From the NCBI GenBank assembly GCA_963971225.1, contig OZ020270.1, positions 20,905,689 to 20,969,688 of the forward strand: DNA of 64,000 nucleotides. The letters are read 5' to 3'. Shown piece by piece: positions 11,426 to 30,119 of this stretch (position 1 is the first letter of the stretch; every line of letters starts with the position of its first letter). The position numbers and the translations under genes are program-made. Below the pieces are notes generated by a model. The model was not told where the DNA came from. It saw nothing but the letters and a program-made list of their open reading frames with translations, and did no database searches. Source of the DNA: Melieria omissa (taxonomy: Eukaryota; Arthropoda; Insecta; Diptera; Ulidiidae).

Positions 11426-12910
11426 ATGCACCTTAGGTCGACATTCCACTTCATCATCACGGTAGTAATAATCTCCGGGACAATTGCACTTAACATCTTT
11501 AAGTACGACTCCCCTCTGGTGGTCATCCAACACAGCGACGGATGGATAGTGAATGGGCACTTCAAGCTGGTGCATGCTCTTGACATCGGCATCTTCGATG
11601 CAGCTTTAAGGAAGCTCGAAATAGCCAAGTCAACCATGAGGGACGATTTATCGAAATCTCTGGTCGATTACTACCTCAAGCAGACGAGGCTTCGCCTTAA
11701 TGAATTACTGAGTGACGGCAACAGGATGAAACGCTCCATAACCTGGATCGGAGCGGCATGGAAGTGGGTCGCAGGCTCACCAGACGCTACTGACTGGGAT
11801 GAAATCCTCCAAAAGCAAAATGAGATGATATCAAACAACAACAACCAATACCTGATCAACAAAAAAATCTTCAACGTAACGGAGGAGGCAATCAGGAAGG
11901 TCAATGATGTCATGGCCCACATAAACACTATCGGCAAGGACATTAACTCAGAAAGATCCGACACGTTAATGTCGCACAAGGTCCTGGTGCTCAAAGAACA
12001 GATATCCGAAATCATCAGGGCTTCACAAATGGCCAAGGCAGGTATTGTCAACACCAACCTCTTAGATCAAGCAGAAATAGATCGAGTAATCTGTGAAGAA
12101 GACGGACTACCTTACCGAAATCTAGTAGAGGCGCTTCAGTACGCGAAACCCTCTATCTACTCGAACGGAACTCTGCTCCTCTACGTGCTCGCCGTACCGA
12201 AAGTGAAGAAAACCCGTTATAGTCTAATGTTGGTCAGAGCCTCAACGGCGAAGGGGAAACGAGTAGATCTGCAGTACAAAAAAATGCTGATGAGCAACGA
12301 CGAAACCTATGGTCTCACCGGCGATTGCTACTCATCGAACAACTCCACGATTTGTGAGGCGAGTTCCCTGGTAAAGTTGCCTGAAAACGAATGCATACCA
12401 AGACTGCTGAAAGACGGCAATGCGAAGTGCCGTTTCGAACCAGACAACCAAGTGACCGTGGAGCTAGTTGACTACGATACGATATTCCTTTCCAACTTCG
12501 AAGGGATCATTCGAAGCGACAACCAGCTACGAAAACTAAACGGGACCTTCCTTGTGCAACTGAATAACGAGACAGTGTGGATTGGAAACCAAACGTTCTC
12601 CAGCAAAACGACTAGGACGCTGCAAGCAGTACCACCCGTTCTAACAAACGTTACAGAGATAGGTTTGAAACTGAATATGAAATATATCCACGAGTTAGGG
12701 CTGGCAAACATAAGCCGCCTCCGCAAGCTTGGCCGAACCCTCCATACCTCGACGACCATAGATGCCATCCTGATCCTTGCCCTAGCAGCCATTTGCTACA
12801 TCATATGGAGAAAGGTGACAATTCGCGTCAGAATCTCCGAAGTGCACAAGCCTACCACCCTAGAACATGGCTCCATTCAGCCTCACACGATCTGCGGGAC
12901 GCAGATTTTT

Positions 12911-12921
12911 GAAGGGGGAAG
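12911..12921 (+). other. Polypurine tract, element B
   Basis: GAAGGGGGAAG abutting the 3' LTR. Equivalent tracts lie at 21288-21298 (C), 36048-36058 (E), 50408-50418 (H) and 58485-58495 (I). Confidence 0.85.
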
Positions 12922-15330
<2,409 letters not shown>

Positions 15331-16653
15331 GGCGCCCGAGCAGGGACCCGCGCAAAAATGCGGGTCGACGCGTGAAGGACTCAGGGCGAAGCAACCGCTT
15401 CGAAAAATAACAGTAAGTTTAAAATAGGAAAACGTAAAAGAAAGCAAGATAAAGAAATACGTCTTCATCCGGCGATTCCTACGGGACCCTCCAGGATATA
15501 ACAAATAACAAAAGTGCTGCGACCCCGAAGCCCCTCAGCCTTTCATAAAAATTATTTGGGAACTGCCAGCGATTCACCACCTTCGGGGGGACCCTCCTGT
15601 GCAGTAAAAAATAAAAAGTGTACGACGATTCGCCAACTCCAGGGAATACTCCCGTACACTCGGCATATCCCCAAATATAAATTTATCAAAACCGGCGATC
15701 CAAATGCGTGGATCTTTCGGTAACATAACACTGTGAAGAAAAAGTCCTGAGTTCCTAACGCCAACGAATTGTAAAGGATCGGCCTTATCCCACCTCACAC
15801 CTTGCGCGTTCGCTTAAAAGTCGGAGTATATCCTCTGGACAAGTCGAGCGCCGAACGGTGATGAGCGGATAGGTGGAAGACACCGTGCCTTAGTAGGTCG
15901 GCTGCAATTATAAACGCGGTCGACTAAAAAGGATAACACGGACTTCCCAGGCTGGCCCGTAGTCGGTGTGAAGCCAGTCGCTCCTTAGTAGGTTGCCCGC
16001 AATCAGATTGCGGACGACTAAAACGGATAAAGTGACCCTTCCGCGACTAAAATTGTCAAAAGCCGTTCCCTTCAGAACACGGTGAAACGAAGTTTAAAGG
16101 CAGACGCCGTTGAGCGCGAGCCGCCGTTAACGTAAGATCACGGTACACATAAATAAAAACCGCTTCCTTACTTCCAGATAAACGGAGAATAAGCATCGAA
16201 CGAAAGGTGCCAGAGGATTGTGGAAAATAAAACAAACAAAAAAACAAAATTGTGTTAATGATTTAAAAGTCCCAGAAAACAAAAAATTGATAGGAAAAGT
16301 GCCAGAAAATAAGGAAAAAAGTCGGTAATATATAAATAATAAGAAGTGTCAAACAATTTTTCCTTGGTGAAAAAGAGAAATCATAAGAATTCATAAGAAT
16401 TCCTTGGTAGTTCAAAGAAAAATAAAAAAAAAGAGATAAATATAAATAAAAAGATAAATGGTAAACAAATTCTAAAATTGTAAAAATTTTTGGTTTTTTA
16501 AATTGTAAAAAACAAAAAAAAAAAAAAAAAAAAAGGAAGAAAATAAGAAGTGTGAAGGTGCCACCCGAAAGGTTCGAAAGGTGCTGAAAGGAAGGAGTAC
16601 GAGAACATATAGAGGTGAGTCCTTGAACTGTTTGGTGTATTTGATTGGTGAAA
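15331..16653 (+). other. Structured leader, element C
   Basis: Contains the hairpin cluster (15467-15721) and the duplicated TAGTAGGT module (15891-16020) with sequence as in B, then the A-rich segment and the GTGAGT donor. Confidence 0.72.
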
Positions 16654-17850
16654 ATGGATTCCTTAGCGCAATCAGTGACTGAATTAACTGGTTCAGTGAA
16701 TGCCCTACTGGGCCAGTTGAGAGCGGCCGAAAGCCGTATCCGGCAACTCGAACAATCGTTCGCCCCAACCGCGGGAACGCCCGGGGAGGAACCGTTGCGT
16801 GGTCCTTCATCGGAGAGTGACTTGAGGGAAATCGAAAGACTGCCAGATTCAGTGAAGGAACTGCAGACTTTCGAGGGGAACCCGGCGCAATATGTGTCCT
16901 GGGTCCACTGTGTGGAAGGAATTTTAGAGGACTATAAAATAGTTAGGGGAAAACCTTTGTACAGGGCGATCCTTAAAAGCATTAGAGGAAAAATTAGGGG
17001 TAGTGCCGACACGGCACTCGTTTCTTATAATATTTTCGATGACGATTGGCCGGCTATTAAAAAATGTCTCTCGCTGCATTATGCTGACAAGAGAGACATT
17101 AGGACTTTAGAACACCAACTAGGTCGACTCACACAGGGGGGAACGAAACTGGATGTATTTTACGCGAACGTAAATCACCAGTTCTCGCTAATAATAAATA
17201 AACTAAAAACAGAGGACTACTCTCCTGAGACATTGAATGCATTGGTAGAAACATATAGAAACAGGGCCCTAGACGTTTTCATCAGAGGATTAGACGGGGA
17301 TCTGTCAAAAATGATCATCGTGCAGAAGCCCAGTACTCTGCCCGAAGCCTACACAGCATGTCTCGACATACAAAATTTAAACTTTCGTGGTCACTCTATA
17401 CATAACACGAATGTGCGTAATTCCATAACAGTGCCCATCAACCACTTAAACCGTAGGGACAATCCCCCTCCTCTAATACCTAGGAGGTTCAACAATTTCA
17501 CGCCAGGTGGGGGAAGTGGAAGATTCAATCCAGGAGCGCGAAGCTATTCCAAGGACAATCGGTACGTCTACACGAAAAATAACGCGGCAGGTCCTGCTGT
17601 GAAGATGGAAGTAGATCCCTCAACTCAAACGCGAATGACCAGCTACTCGCAAAAACCGCAACAGCAATTCCCCTCTAAAAGAAGTATTGGCTCAGACAAT
17701 TTTCCTCAAAAACAACAACGAATTTTCAATATTGAAACGGCTGAAGAAAGTCGGGGAGAACTCGATGGGGGAACCCGTGAAGGTCCAGAGATGAGCGGAA
17801 AGGACCAAATAAATTTTACGAGAGGAGCCTATCCAGCGTTCCTTATATAG
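16654..17850 (+). CDS. gag: Gag polyprotein, element C (398 aa)
   Basis: Identical protein to that of B. ATG at 16654; heptamer AAATTTT at 17811-17817 near the end. Confidence 0.92.
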   Translation: MDSLAQSVTELTGSVNALLGQLRAAESRIRQLEQSFAPTAGTPGEEPLRGPSSESDLREIERLPDSVKELQTFEGNPAQYVSWVHCVEGILEDYKIVRGKPLYRAILKSIRGKIRGSADTALVSYNIFDDDWPAIKKCLSLHYADKRDIRTLEHQLGRLTQGGTKLDVFYANVNHQFSLIINKLKTEDYSPETLNALVETYRNRALDVFIRGLDGDLSKMIIVQKPSTLPEAYTACLDIQNLNFRGHSIHNTNVRNSITVPINHLNRRDNPPPLIPRRFNNFTPGGGSGRFNPGARSYSKDNRYVYTKNNAAGPAVKMEVDPSTQTRMTSYSQKPQQQFPSKRSIGSDNFPQKQQRIFNIETAEESRGELDGGTREGPEMSGKDQINFTRGAYPAFLI

Positions 17851-19222
17851 AATACGTTAACAGCGAAGGCTCAGTGCTGAAATTCCTTGTGGATACCGGA
17901 GCCAATAAAAATTTTATTAGACCATTTCTTTCAAAAACCACCACTAAACTTGAGAAACCTTTTTCCGTTCAATCTGCTGGAGGCGGTATCCCGATCTCCG
18001 AGGAGGTGAAGGGAAGATTTTTCCACCAACCAGGGAACTGCATTGCTTAGAGAACCCACATCCAGGCTACACTCGTCACTATGTAACCATAACCGAAATA
18101 AATGAAGAAAACCTAGTTGACATACTAAAAAGATTACTTAATCCAGGAGTGATCAATGGCATAAAAATGCCCGAATCCCGGCTACAACTCTTACAGGACG
18201 TTTTTTCACGACATTTTTCGAAATACAAGATAAGAATCACACAAAGGTTGGTGGAAGATGTAGCGAATGAAGAAAGGAAGTGCCGAGTGATAGAAGAAGC
18301 ACACCGCAGAGCACATAGAGGCCCTCGGGAAAATACACAACAAATTTTAGAAAAGTACTATTTCCCGCGTATGACTAGTCTGGTTAAACAGTATACGTCC
18401 GGATGTCAGACTTGCAAATTACAAAAATACGACCGTCATCCGCCTAAACCTAAATACCAAGCCACCCCAACACCATCATACCCTTGCGAAATCCTTCACA
18501 TAGACATTTTTGAAATAGAAAGGGAAAAGTTTCTGAGCTGCGTGGACAAATTTTCCAAATTTGCTAAGCTTTTCCATATTAGAAATAGATCAAGTGTACA
18601 CCTACGTGAGAAATTGGCCAAGGTCATACACTTTTTCACTGCCCCAAAAATTATAGTAACAGACAACGAGCGAGGCTTTCTAAGCCCAACCGTGTCAAAC
18701 TTTATCACGTCGCTCGGTATTGAGCTATACAAAACACCAGTCCAAAAAAGCGAGGTTAACGGCCAAGTCGAGAGATTACACTCGACGTTGTTGGAAATTT
18801 ACCGATGTCTGAGAACTGAGCATCAACAGTACAGGGTAAAAGAATTACTGTATATAGCAGTAGACCGCTATAACAACTCTGTGCACTCCATTACTAAAAA
18901 AAAACCGAGTGACATATTTTTTAACAGAACATCTAGAATAAATTATCAGAATTTGACAAACTTCAGGGACACAGTCTATGACAATATTAAGGCCCAAATA
19001 GAAAATAACCAGGAAATTAGGAACCTAAGATCAAATAGGAACAGGCAGGAACCAAAGAAATTTGACATAGGTGGGAAAGTGTTCGTTGCTGACAAGCAAA
19101 TCAAAGGAAAACACAAAAAACGCTATAAACAAGAGGTTGTAGCCCGCGACAACAAAGTAACAGTAATTACCAGATCAGGCAAAAGGATCCATAAAAGCCA
19201 CATCAAGAACACTAGACAATAA
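17811..19222 (+). pseudogene. pol: pol remnant, element C: protease start (to 18050) and integrase (from 18041)
   Basis: The shared deletion leaves the DTGA protease start and the complete integrase in different frames. Reverse transcriptase and RNase H are missing. The integrase catalytic residues are unchanged. Confidence 0.87.
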
Positions 19223-19772
19223 GGATTCAGAAGAATTTTTAAAGAGGAAATTATGAACAGCAAAAAAGAGCATAAATAAGATTTTATGAATAAGATTTTA
19301 TGAAAAAAAAGCAATAAATAAAAAAAGGAAAACCAATGCACAATATATACAGGAAATTTAAATAGTGTGGTGATGGGAGTAAAAAATAAAAAAAAAAAAA
19401 AAAAAAATTTTTTTGTAAAAAATATAAAAAATATGTGGCACACAAAGGCTTCATGTCTTAATGGCTTCAAAGATAAAAGGAAAAATAAAATAGTATAAAA
19501 CTGGTAGATTTAAGATATGTATATATAGAATATGGGGAAGCGGTATAAAAATAAAAAAAAATAAAAAAAAAAAATAAATAAATAAAAAATCTTTCAACAA
19601 AAAATAAAACAAAACAAATAAAAAAGAATAGAGAATTACAAAAACTTTTAAGAAAAATGGCACAAAAAATATGTATATGTAAAACATACGGCACCCTTTA
19701 AATTGTATGAATAAATATAATTACAGGCACACATATACACAGGAAAATTTAAGACATAAAAAATAGGTAAAA
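19223..19772 (+). other. A-rich spacer, element C
   Basis: Non-coding A/T-rich stretch with the env acceptor TTACAG about 47 bases before the env ATG. Confidence 0.68.
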
Positions 19773-21298
19773 ATGCACCTTAGGTCGACATTCCACTTCA
19801 TCATCACGGTAGTAATAATCTCCGGGACAATTGCACTTAACATCTTTAAGTACGACTCCCCTCTGGTGGTCATCCAACACAGCGACGGATGGATAGTGAA
19901 TGGGCACTTCAAGCTGGTGCATGCTCTTGACATCGGCATCTTCGATGCAGCTTTAAGGAAGCTCGAAATAGCCAAGTCAACCATGAGGGACGATTTATCG
20001 AAATCTCTGGTCGATTACTACCTCAAGCAGACGAGGCTTCGCCTTAATGAATTACTGAGTGACGGCAACAGGATGAAACGCTCCATAACCTGGATCGGAG
20101 CGGCATGGAAGTGGTTCGCAGGCTCACCAGACGCTACTGACTGGGATGAAATCCTCCAAAAGCAAAATGAGATGATATCAAACAACAACAACCAATACCT
20201 GATCAACAAAAAAATCTTCAACGTAGCAGAGGAGGCAATCAGAATCTTCAACGTAGCAGAGGAGGCAATCAGGAAGGTCAATGATGTCATGGCCCACATA
20301 AACACTATCGGCAAGGACATTAACTCAGAAAGATCCGACACGTTAATGTCGCACAAGGTCCTGGTGCTCAAAGAACAGATATCCGAAATCATCAGGGCTT
20401 CACAAATGGCCAAGGCAGGTATTGTCAACACCAACCTCTTAGATCAAGCAGAAATAGATCGAGTAATCTGTGAAGAAGACGGACTACCTTACCGAAATCT
20501 AGTAGAGGCGCTTCAGTACGCGAAACCCTCTATCTACTCGAACGGAACTCTGCTCCTCTACGTGCTCGCCGTACCGAAAGTGAAGAAAACCCGTTATAGT
20601 CTAATGTTGGTCAGAGCCTCAACGGCGAAGGGGAAACGAGTAGATCTGCAGTACAAAAAAATGCTGATGAGCAACGACGAAACCTATGGTCTCACCGGCG
20701 ATTGCTACTCATCGAACAACTCCACGATTTGTGAGGCGAATTCCCTGGTAAAGTTGCCTGAAAACGAATGCATACCAAGACTGCTGAAAGGCGGCAATGC
20801 GAAGTGCCGTTTCGAACCAGACAACCAAGTGACCGTGGAGCTAGTTGACTACGATACGATATTCCTTTCCAACTTCGAAGGGATCATTCGAAGCGACAAC
20901 CAGCTACGAAAACTAAACGGGACCTTCCTTGTGCAACTGAATAACGAGACAGTGTGGATTGGAAACCAAACGTTCTCCAGCAAAACGACTAGGACGCTGC
21001 AAGCAGTACCACCCGTTCTAACAAACGTTACAGAGATAGGTTTGAAACTGAATATGAAATATATCCACGAGTTAGGGCTGGCAAACATAAGCCGCCTCCG
21101 CAAGCTTGGCCGAACCCTCCATACCTCGACGACCATAGATGCCATCCTGATCCTTGCCCTAGCAGCCATTTGCTACATCATATGGAGAAAGGTGACAATT
21201 CGCGTCAGAATCCCCGAAGTGCACAAGCCTACCACCCTAGAACATGGCTCCATTCAGCCTCACACGATCTGCGGGACGCAGATTTTTGAAGGGGGAAG

Positions 21299-23656
<2,358 letters not shown>

Positions 23657-23667
23657 CCTCCCCCTTC
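23657..23667 (-). other. Polypurine tract, element D
   Basis: GAAGGGGGAGG next to the LTR. The same ATCTGCG/CGCAGAT hairpin seen in the plus-strand family lies just upstream at 23672-23688, here outside any usable env frame. Confidence 0.8.
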
Positions 23668-24315
23668 AAATATCTGCGTCCCGCAGATTAAGTGATGTTA
23701 GGCGTGGTGGTTTAGCGGGGGATGCCGTGTGCTCGATTATGGGGTATATGCGAGGGATGTGGAGATTCCTCGTAAGATATTTCCATATTATCAGCGAGCA
23801 AAGAATTATTATAGTGACGATAATTATGTCGGTGGCTAATGAAACATTTGATTTAACCTGCAGATCCTGGAGTCTGTCGATGTTCTTCAGGCTTAGCTGG
23901 TGCAAATAGCTTACGTCTATCTTGGGGATACTTTTCGTGATATTTGAGAGGATCGGGGGCATTATTTGAGTTTTCACATACGATCGGGTTGAAAAGAGCT
24001 TGTCCTTTATTAGCACCGACTCGTTCTGGATCTGGATGATGTAGGTTCCATTAAGATTTCTCGAGTAGTTTCCCGACGTGGCGGGGCCAAAAAAGTTGCT
24101 GAGAAACAGTGTGTCCTCCTTTCGGTCACTTCAACATCCTTGACAGCTTCTTTTATTTCTCCCACCAACTCTTCGTATTGTTGTATGTTCATGACGTGTA
24201 CCAGGTTGAAGTTCCCATTCAGAATCCGAGCGTTGCCCTCCTTCATGGTGACGATTGGAGACTTATACTCGAACACGTGTAGGCCGCGTACCGTCGTCAT
24301 AGCCATCGTAATCAT
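23666..24315 (-). pseudogene. env: Broken env, element D
   Basis: The N-terminal part (from ATG 24313-24315, after an acceptor-like TTTCAG) gives a signal-like start and about 60 residues matching the Env N-terminus. Around 24130 a large deletion joins it, in another frame, to the Env C-terminal region (TLFLSNF, sequons, membrane span). The furin site, fusion segment and most of the ectodomain are gone. A further shift near the end stops it at 23666-23668, before the LTR. Confidence 0.85.
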
Positions 24316-24754
24316 TCTGAAACATGTTGTACTTGCTAAAACATGTTGTACTACTTGCTAAAAATTGTTCCATTCATTTGAGTGGACTTCGTCCTTGTTC
24401 TAGGACATCTCATTTGCTTATTCGTATGCAATTTCTTTTGTTATTTTGATTGATTTCTGTATTATGTAGTGGCTTCTAGGTTGTAATTTTCCGTAATTGC
24501 TAATATATGCTAATATATATATATATATAATTATAAAATAGGTTCGATGCTGTTTCAACAATCTTTATTTTCGAACTGAACTCCTTACAATTTTCATTTT
24601 CTTCTCTAAGCAGTAGTTACATTAGTATTAGTAGTTGGTTAAACTTAGTTGTTATACATGTTGTTATAATTGTTATAGTATTTGTAGTAGTAATATTAAT
24701 AGTAATAGTTAGAAATAGTAGTAGTTAATAAGGGTTGCCGGATTATAATATAAC

Positions 24755-24786
<32 letters not shown>

Positions 24787-25531
24787 TTTGTTTTTTTTTT
24801 TTTTTTTTTTTTATTGATTACAGAGTTGAATTTCTATTACTGTTACTACTACTAGACCATTACCATTAATTCTGTTTGTTATTATCATACTCTTAAGGGT
24901 AAATTGACAATTGTTTACATAAGGATTCTTAAGGCTAATTTAGAAATCAATCAAAATTTTTCTCCTACTAGATGTATTGTATTATATATATTATATTACA
25001 TTTATCCTTTATTTTTATTGGTAAAAAGTGTTTTTCCGTTTTTGTTAATTTGGGCTTTATGTATTTTTTCCTCTTTTTTTTTTTTGAATAGTGTGTTTTT
25101 TCTTTTCTCTGTTGCTTCTTCGGGCCAATTCGTTTCTCTTGTTTTCTTTGTGTCTTTTCCTTGTGTTTTTTATGTTTGGTGTTTTTTTCCTCTCTTCGTG
25201 TTTTTTATTTGTGTTTTTTAATTTCTCTTTTGTGTTCTTTCCTCTCTTCGTGTTTTTTATTTGTGTTTGTTTTTTTTTTTTTTATTTGTCTTTTGTGTTC
25301 TTTCCTCTCTTCGTGTTTTTTATTTGTGTTTTTTGCTTTTTTTTTTTTTTTTTTTTTTTTGTGTTTTTTTTTTTTTATCTCTTTTTTTTTCTTTTTATTT
25401 TTCCTGTGAACCCCCCCTGTTGCCCTGACTACGTCTGTTACCTTTGGAATTTTTGGTTGTTTGGTCTATGTTTTTAATGTGGCTCTTGTGGATATCGTCC
25501 ATATTACTAAAGAATTCCTAGGGTTCACAGG
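24316..25531 (-). other. A-rich (plus-strand T-rich) spacer, element D
   Basis: 1.2 kb with no credible gene. It holds a poly-T run near 24770-24812, an AT dinucleotide run, and a pyrimidine-rich block (25075-25410) with several repeats of a CTCTTCGTGTTTTTTATTTGTGT-like unit. Long frames across it are low-complexity Phe/Leu/Val and not genes. It corresponds to the A-rich spacer before env in the plus-strand family. Confidence 0.65.
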
Positions 25532-25676
25532 GCGCCTGAGAGGAAATATGTATTTTTGCTTATTTTCTTTTTTATTTATTGCGCCTGAGATGAAAGATAT
25601 ATCTTTGCTTATTTTCTTTTTTATTTATTGCGCCTGAGAGGAAATATATATTTTTGCTTATTTTCTTTTTTCTGTT
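25532..25676 (-). repeat. Three tandem 49-bp repeats at the end of the chimeric ORF
   Basis: Units start GCGCCTGAG at 25532, 25581 and 25630 (plus-strand reading). The unit nearest the ORF encodes its last residues and the stop is at its edge; the other two are downstream copies. Confidence 0.85.
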
Positions 25677-26427
25677 TATCTCTCACGTAAACCCTGTCAC
25701 CTGCCTTATTCGAAGATTTCGGGGGAACAAGGTTATGCCTTGTTGCGACTAACTGCTCAACGTCTCTTGAATTTACTATATGAGTAAAAGTAGGGCCATA
25801 TAGTTCAGAGGCATGACGAACTGAAAATATTTTTGAAAGAATCTCGTAACGATTGATATTAAAATCATGCTCCATGCATTCATACGGCAAATCTCGGCCA
25901 TGATGTTTCTCTATAGCGACAGCCAATTTTTTCAAAATTTGTAACATAACTCTCTGAGCATCCTCTTCAGGAATTTTTCCGATATATTGTCGGCATTGCC
26001 GTATGGCAGTCGGAAAGTGGTTTTCGCAAAATTTCAGACGGTGATTGTAGCCCATCAAGTGATCTTGCATACCAGACCCATCCGACATAAGTTCGCATAA
26101 CCCACACTCAAACCTCGCATTTAAGTCACCAGAGCCTTTAAGCATTTTGATTACATACTCAACGCCTATCAGTCCCAGTATTTTGTTATCACCTCGCTTA
26201 TAACTAAATGTTTTCGTTGCAAACGTTGGTTGGACTATTTTGCGCATCTGGGAATGGGAAGAGCGGTTTTTATTTTTGTCAACCGTAGGTACACTTACAG
26301 TATTTGCTTGATAACGCGATTTCTTTGCGGTATCTACGCCTAGCCGGGGCTCGAGCCCGCGAATTTGCTCGAGGAGCGCATTCACCGCCCCCGTCAGTTC
26401 TGTCACTGCTTTACTCAAGTCTTCCAT
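25621..26427 (-). CDS. Chimeric ORF: Gag N-terminus + unrecognised zinc-finger-like protein + integrase-like tail (268 aa)
   Basis: Starts at a true ATG. Residues 1-29 match the Gag start of the plus-strand family (shared VTELTG and VNALL). Residues ~30-235 resemble no Gag, protease, RT or integrase part I know. They contain one C2H2-like motif, C108-x2-C111-x11-H123-x5-H129, whose spacing resembles U1/matrin-type fingers that often bind RNA. From about 240 the tail (AGDRVYVRDKQKK) resembles the integrase C-terminus of the plus-strand family (GGKVFVADKQIK). This suggests foreign coding sequence replaced most of gag-pol, as in transducing retroviruses. The donor gene and the function are unknown. 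The ORF is identical in copy F. Confidence 0.8.
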   Translation of the reverse strand: MEDLSKAVTELTGAVNALLEQIRGLEPRLGVDTAKKSRYQANTVSVPTVDKNKNRSSHSQMRKIVQPTFATKTFSYKRGDNKILGLIGVEYVIKMLKGSGDLNARFECGLCELMSDGSGMQDHLMGYNHRLKFCENHFPTAIRQCRQYIGKIPEEDAQRVMLQILKKLAVAIEKHHGRDLPYECMEHDFNINRYEILSKIFSVRHASELYGPTFTHIVNSRDVEQLVATRHNLVPPKSSNKAGDRVYVRDKQKKENKQKYIFPLRRNK

Positions 26428-27239
26428 CCTTGCTACGTCTACGTCTTGTCGATTTCAGCAATCCTTGCGCCTTCTTCTTCGATCCCTTCTACCTCGTCTG
26501 TGCACCTTTGTTCTTGATGTAGGTTTTTTTCTTAAATTTTTGCACTGCTTTTTTTTTCGAGAAGATATTTTGAGTTCTCGATCTTTTTCACCTTCGACCT
26601 TGCACTTTTATTTCAAAATCTTGTAAGTTCTTCTGCAATTTGTATCGGCAACTATACGTGGTTCTTTTTCACTTTTATTTTTGAAAAAATTTTTTTTTTT
26701 TCTTTTGTTGTAGGTTTTCTTTTTATTTTTTCCACCGCAATTTTAGCAAAAACAAGATTGGAGCTGGTTGGCCTGGCGTCCACCCGAGCGACGTTCCTTT
26801 GTTACTGATTTACTGCTTCGGGAGCGTCGTGGTTGCCCCGTTTGGAAGCTGACGTTTATGCTTGTCAGCGACCTACTAATGGCACGACTAACTCCACCGT
26901 ACAGTATCCTGGCCGTAATGATTCTCCGCTAAGCGGAATGACCTGTCGTCTAACCATGACCAAGGATCCGTACATAAGCTGGAGGGCCTGATTTACAGGA
27001 TCTCAGCCAGCAGGTGGTTATACCCTGGAGGGTCCCGTAGGAATCGCAGGGTCGATCAGTTTCTTAATTTTTATATATTTACATATTCAACTGTTTAACC
27101 TGACTGGAGGGTCCCGTAGGAGTCGCAGTCGGCATAATTGTTATATCCTGGAGGGTCCCGTAGGAATCGCAGGATTGATTGGTTTGTTATACTTGAAATT
27201 ACAAGCCTGACTGGAGGGTCCCGTAGGAATCGCAGTCAG
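26428..27239 (-). other. Leader of element D
   Basis: About 0.8 kb untranslated. Pyrimidine-rich on the plus strand near the ORF, then mixed sequence, then a cluster of four hairpins next to the PBS. No gene seen. Confidence 0.7.
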
Positions 27240-27240
27240 G
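27022..27240 (-). repeat. Four leader hairpins with compensating stems, element D
   Basis: Units at 27022-27052, 27102-27130, 27145-27175 and 27206-27240. The interior CGATTCCTACGGGACCCTC (transcript sense) is constant except for one base in the second unit. The flanking stems change together: ACCCTG/CAGGGT, GACTG/CAGTC, ATCCTG/CAGGAT and CCTGACTG/CAGTCAGG. The interior can itself fold with a C(UACG)G tetraloop. The last unit abuts the PBS. Confidence 0.8.
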
Positions 27241-27256
27241 TCCCTGCTCGGGCGCC

Positions 27257-27257
<1 letters not shown>
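27240..27257 (-). other. Primer binding site, element D
   Basis: Exactly the same 18 bases as in the plus-strand family, so both could use the same tRNA primer. Confidence 0.87.

Positions 27258-30119
<2,862 letters not shown>

Noticed and set aside
25091..25477. Phe/Leu/Val-rich frame in the T-rich spacer of D (also 39707-40087 in F)
   Set aside because: Low-complexity pyrimidine tract; length changes between D and F shift the frame.
26290..26305. GTAAGT donor-like site inside the captured ORF (minus strand)
   Set aside because: No convincing acceptor and frame change follow, and the ORF reads through cleanly. Probably chance.
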